From: Atlantibacter sp. RC6 | Lineage (GTDB): Bacteria; Pseudomonadota; Gammaproteobacteria; Enterobacterales; Enterobacteriaceae | DNA: 64,000 bases | Reading direction: 5' to 3' | NCBI RefSeq assembly: GCF_014193285.1 | Contig: NZ_JACHZE010000002.1 | Coordinates: forward strand, 434,001 to 498,000 | In this document: in pieces, positions 63,875 to 64,000 of the stretch | Layout of the letters: each line of letters begins with the position of its first letter | How positions within the stretch are numbered: position 1 is the first letter of the stretch | Position numbers and translations under genes: made by a program | The notes under the pieces: model-generated | The model's database searches: none | What the model saw: the letters and a program-made list of their open reading frames with translations, nothing else | What the model was told of the DNA's origin: nothing

Positions 63875-64000
63875 GTGCAACGCGAACAAGTACTTGAGCA
63901 CGCCCTACAAGTTTTAGAAGAAAAGGGGCTTGCCAACACCACGCTGGAGATGGTGGCCGACAGAGCGAATTATCCCGTTGAGGAGGTGATCCGCTTCTGG
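63875..64000 (+). CDS. yjdC: YjdC-like TetR-family regulator, 5' part
   Basis: 42 codons from GTG 63875, cut by the window end, with GGAGGAG upstream. [20 protein letters not shown] and [19 protein letters not shown] form a TetR-type helix-turn-helix start. In E. coli yjdC directly follows dsbD. The role is uncharacterised. Confidence 0.85.
   Translation, partial: MQREQVLEHALQVLEEKGLANTTLEMVADRANYPVEEVIRFW

Overview
The window reads as the chromosome of a motile member of the Enterobacteriaceae. Nearly every gene has a close Escherichia coli counterpart in the same local order, running from yjfN/aidB through the yjf operon, rlmB-rnr-nsrR, purA, hflCKX-hfq-miaA-mutL-amiB-tsaE-nnr, queG, three glycine tRNAs, orn, rsgA-psd-mscM, epmA, frdABCD, blc-gdx, ecnBA, efp-epmB, yjeJ-yjeI, groESL, fxsA, aspA-dcuA, cutA-dsbD to yjdC. 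The whole block lies inverted relative to the usual E. coli map. An ERIC element, a chemoreceptor with a flagellar-type promoter and an ecnR gene suggest the Enterobacter/Kosakonia/Citrobacter neighbourhood. I cannot name the genus.

Layout. 1-2294: end of yjfN and a chemoreceptor gene. 2291-9139: aidB and the yjf membrane operon, which carries an extra potassium-channel gene and two broken genes (yjfC nonsense, yjfI frameshift). 9272-25272: housekeeping genes on the minus strand for RNA decay and modification, nitric-oxide sensing, purine synthesis, membrane protease control, Hfq, mismatch repair, cell-wall amidase, t6A synthesis and NAD(P)HX repair. 25271-27116: queG, a cluster of three DnaA boxes in the position of the E. 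coli datA locus, and three near-identical tRNA-Gly(GCC) units. 27231-31409: a glycyl-radical enzyme, its activase and fructose-6-phosphate aldolase (ybiW-ybiY-fsaA), which E. coli K-12 keeps elsewhere; they share a promoter region with an FNR-type box. 31452-37636: orn, rsgA, psd, mscM. 37635-38621: an AT-rich spot with a small membrane protein and a doubly broken gene, possibly an immunity gene beside a dead effector. 38622-43257: epmA and frdABCD. 43256-50450: an accessory block in the place where ampC sits in E. coli, with a DUF202 pair, an RpiR regulator, an aldose epimerase-like protein, a Cys-type sulfatase, a PTS IICB transporter and, divergently, an anaerobic sulfatase-maturating enzyme. 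50496-64000: conserved genes with a guanidine-II riboswitch before gdx, both entericidin genes, and groESL with an ERIC element in its 3' untranslated region.

How the genes work together. efp, epmA and epmB supply the elongation factor P modification pathway. aspA, dcuA and frdABCD form an aspartate/fumarate/succinate anaerobic respiration set. rlmB, miaA, tsaE and queG modify rRNA or tRNA. The 43-50 kb block looks like a self-contained import and desulfation pathway for an unidentified sulfated sugar. The least understood systems are the yjf operon with its channel and the PTS-sulfatase block.
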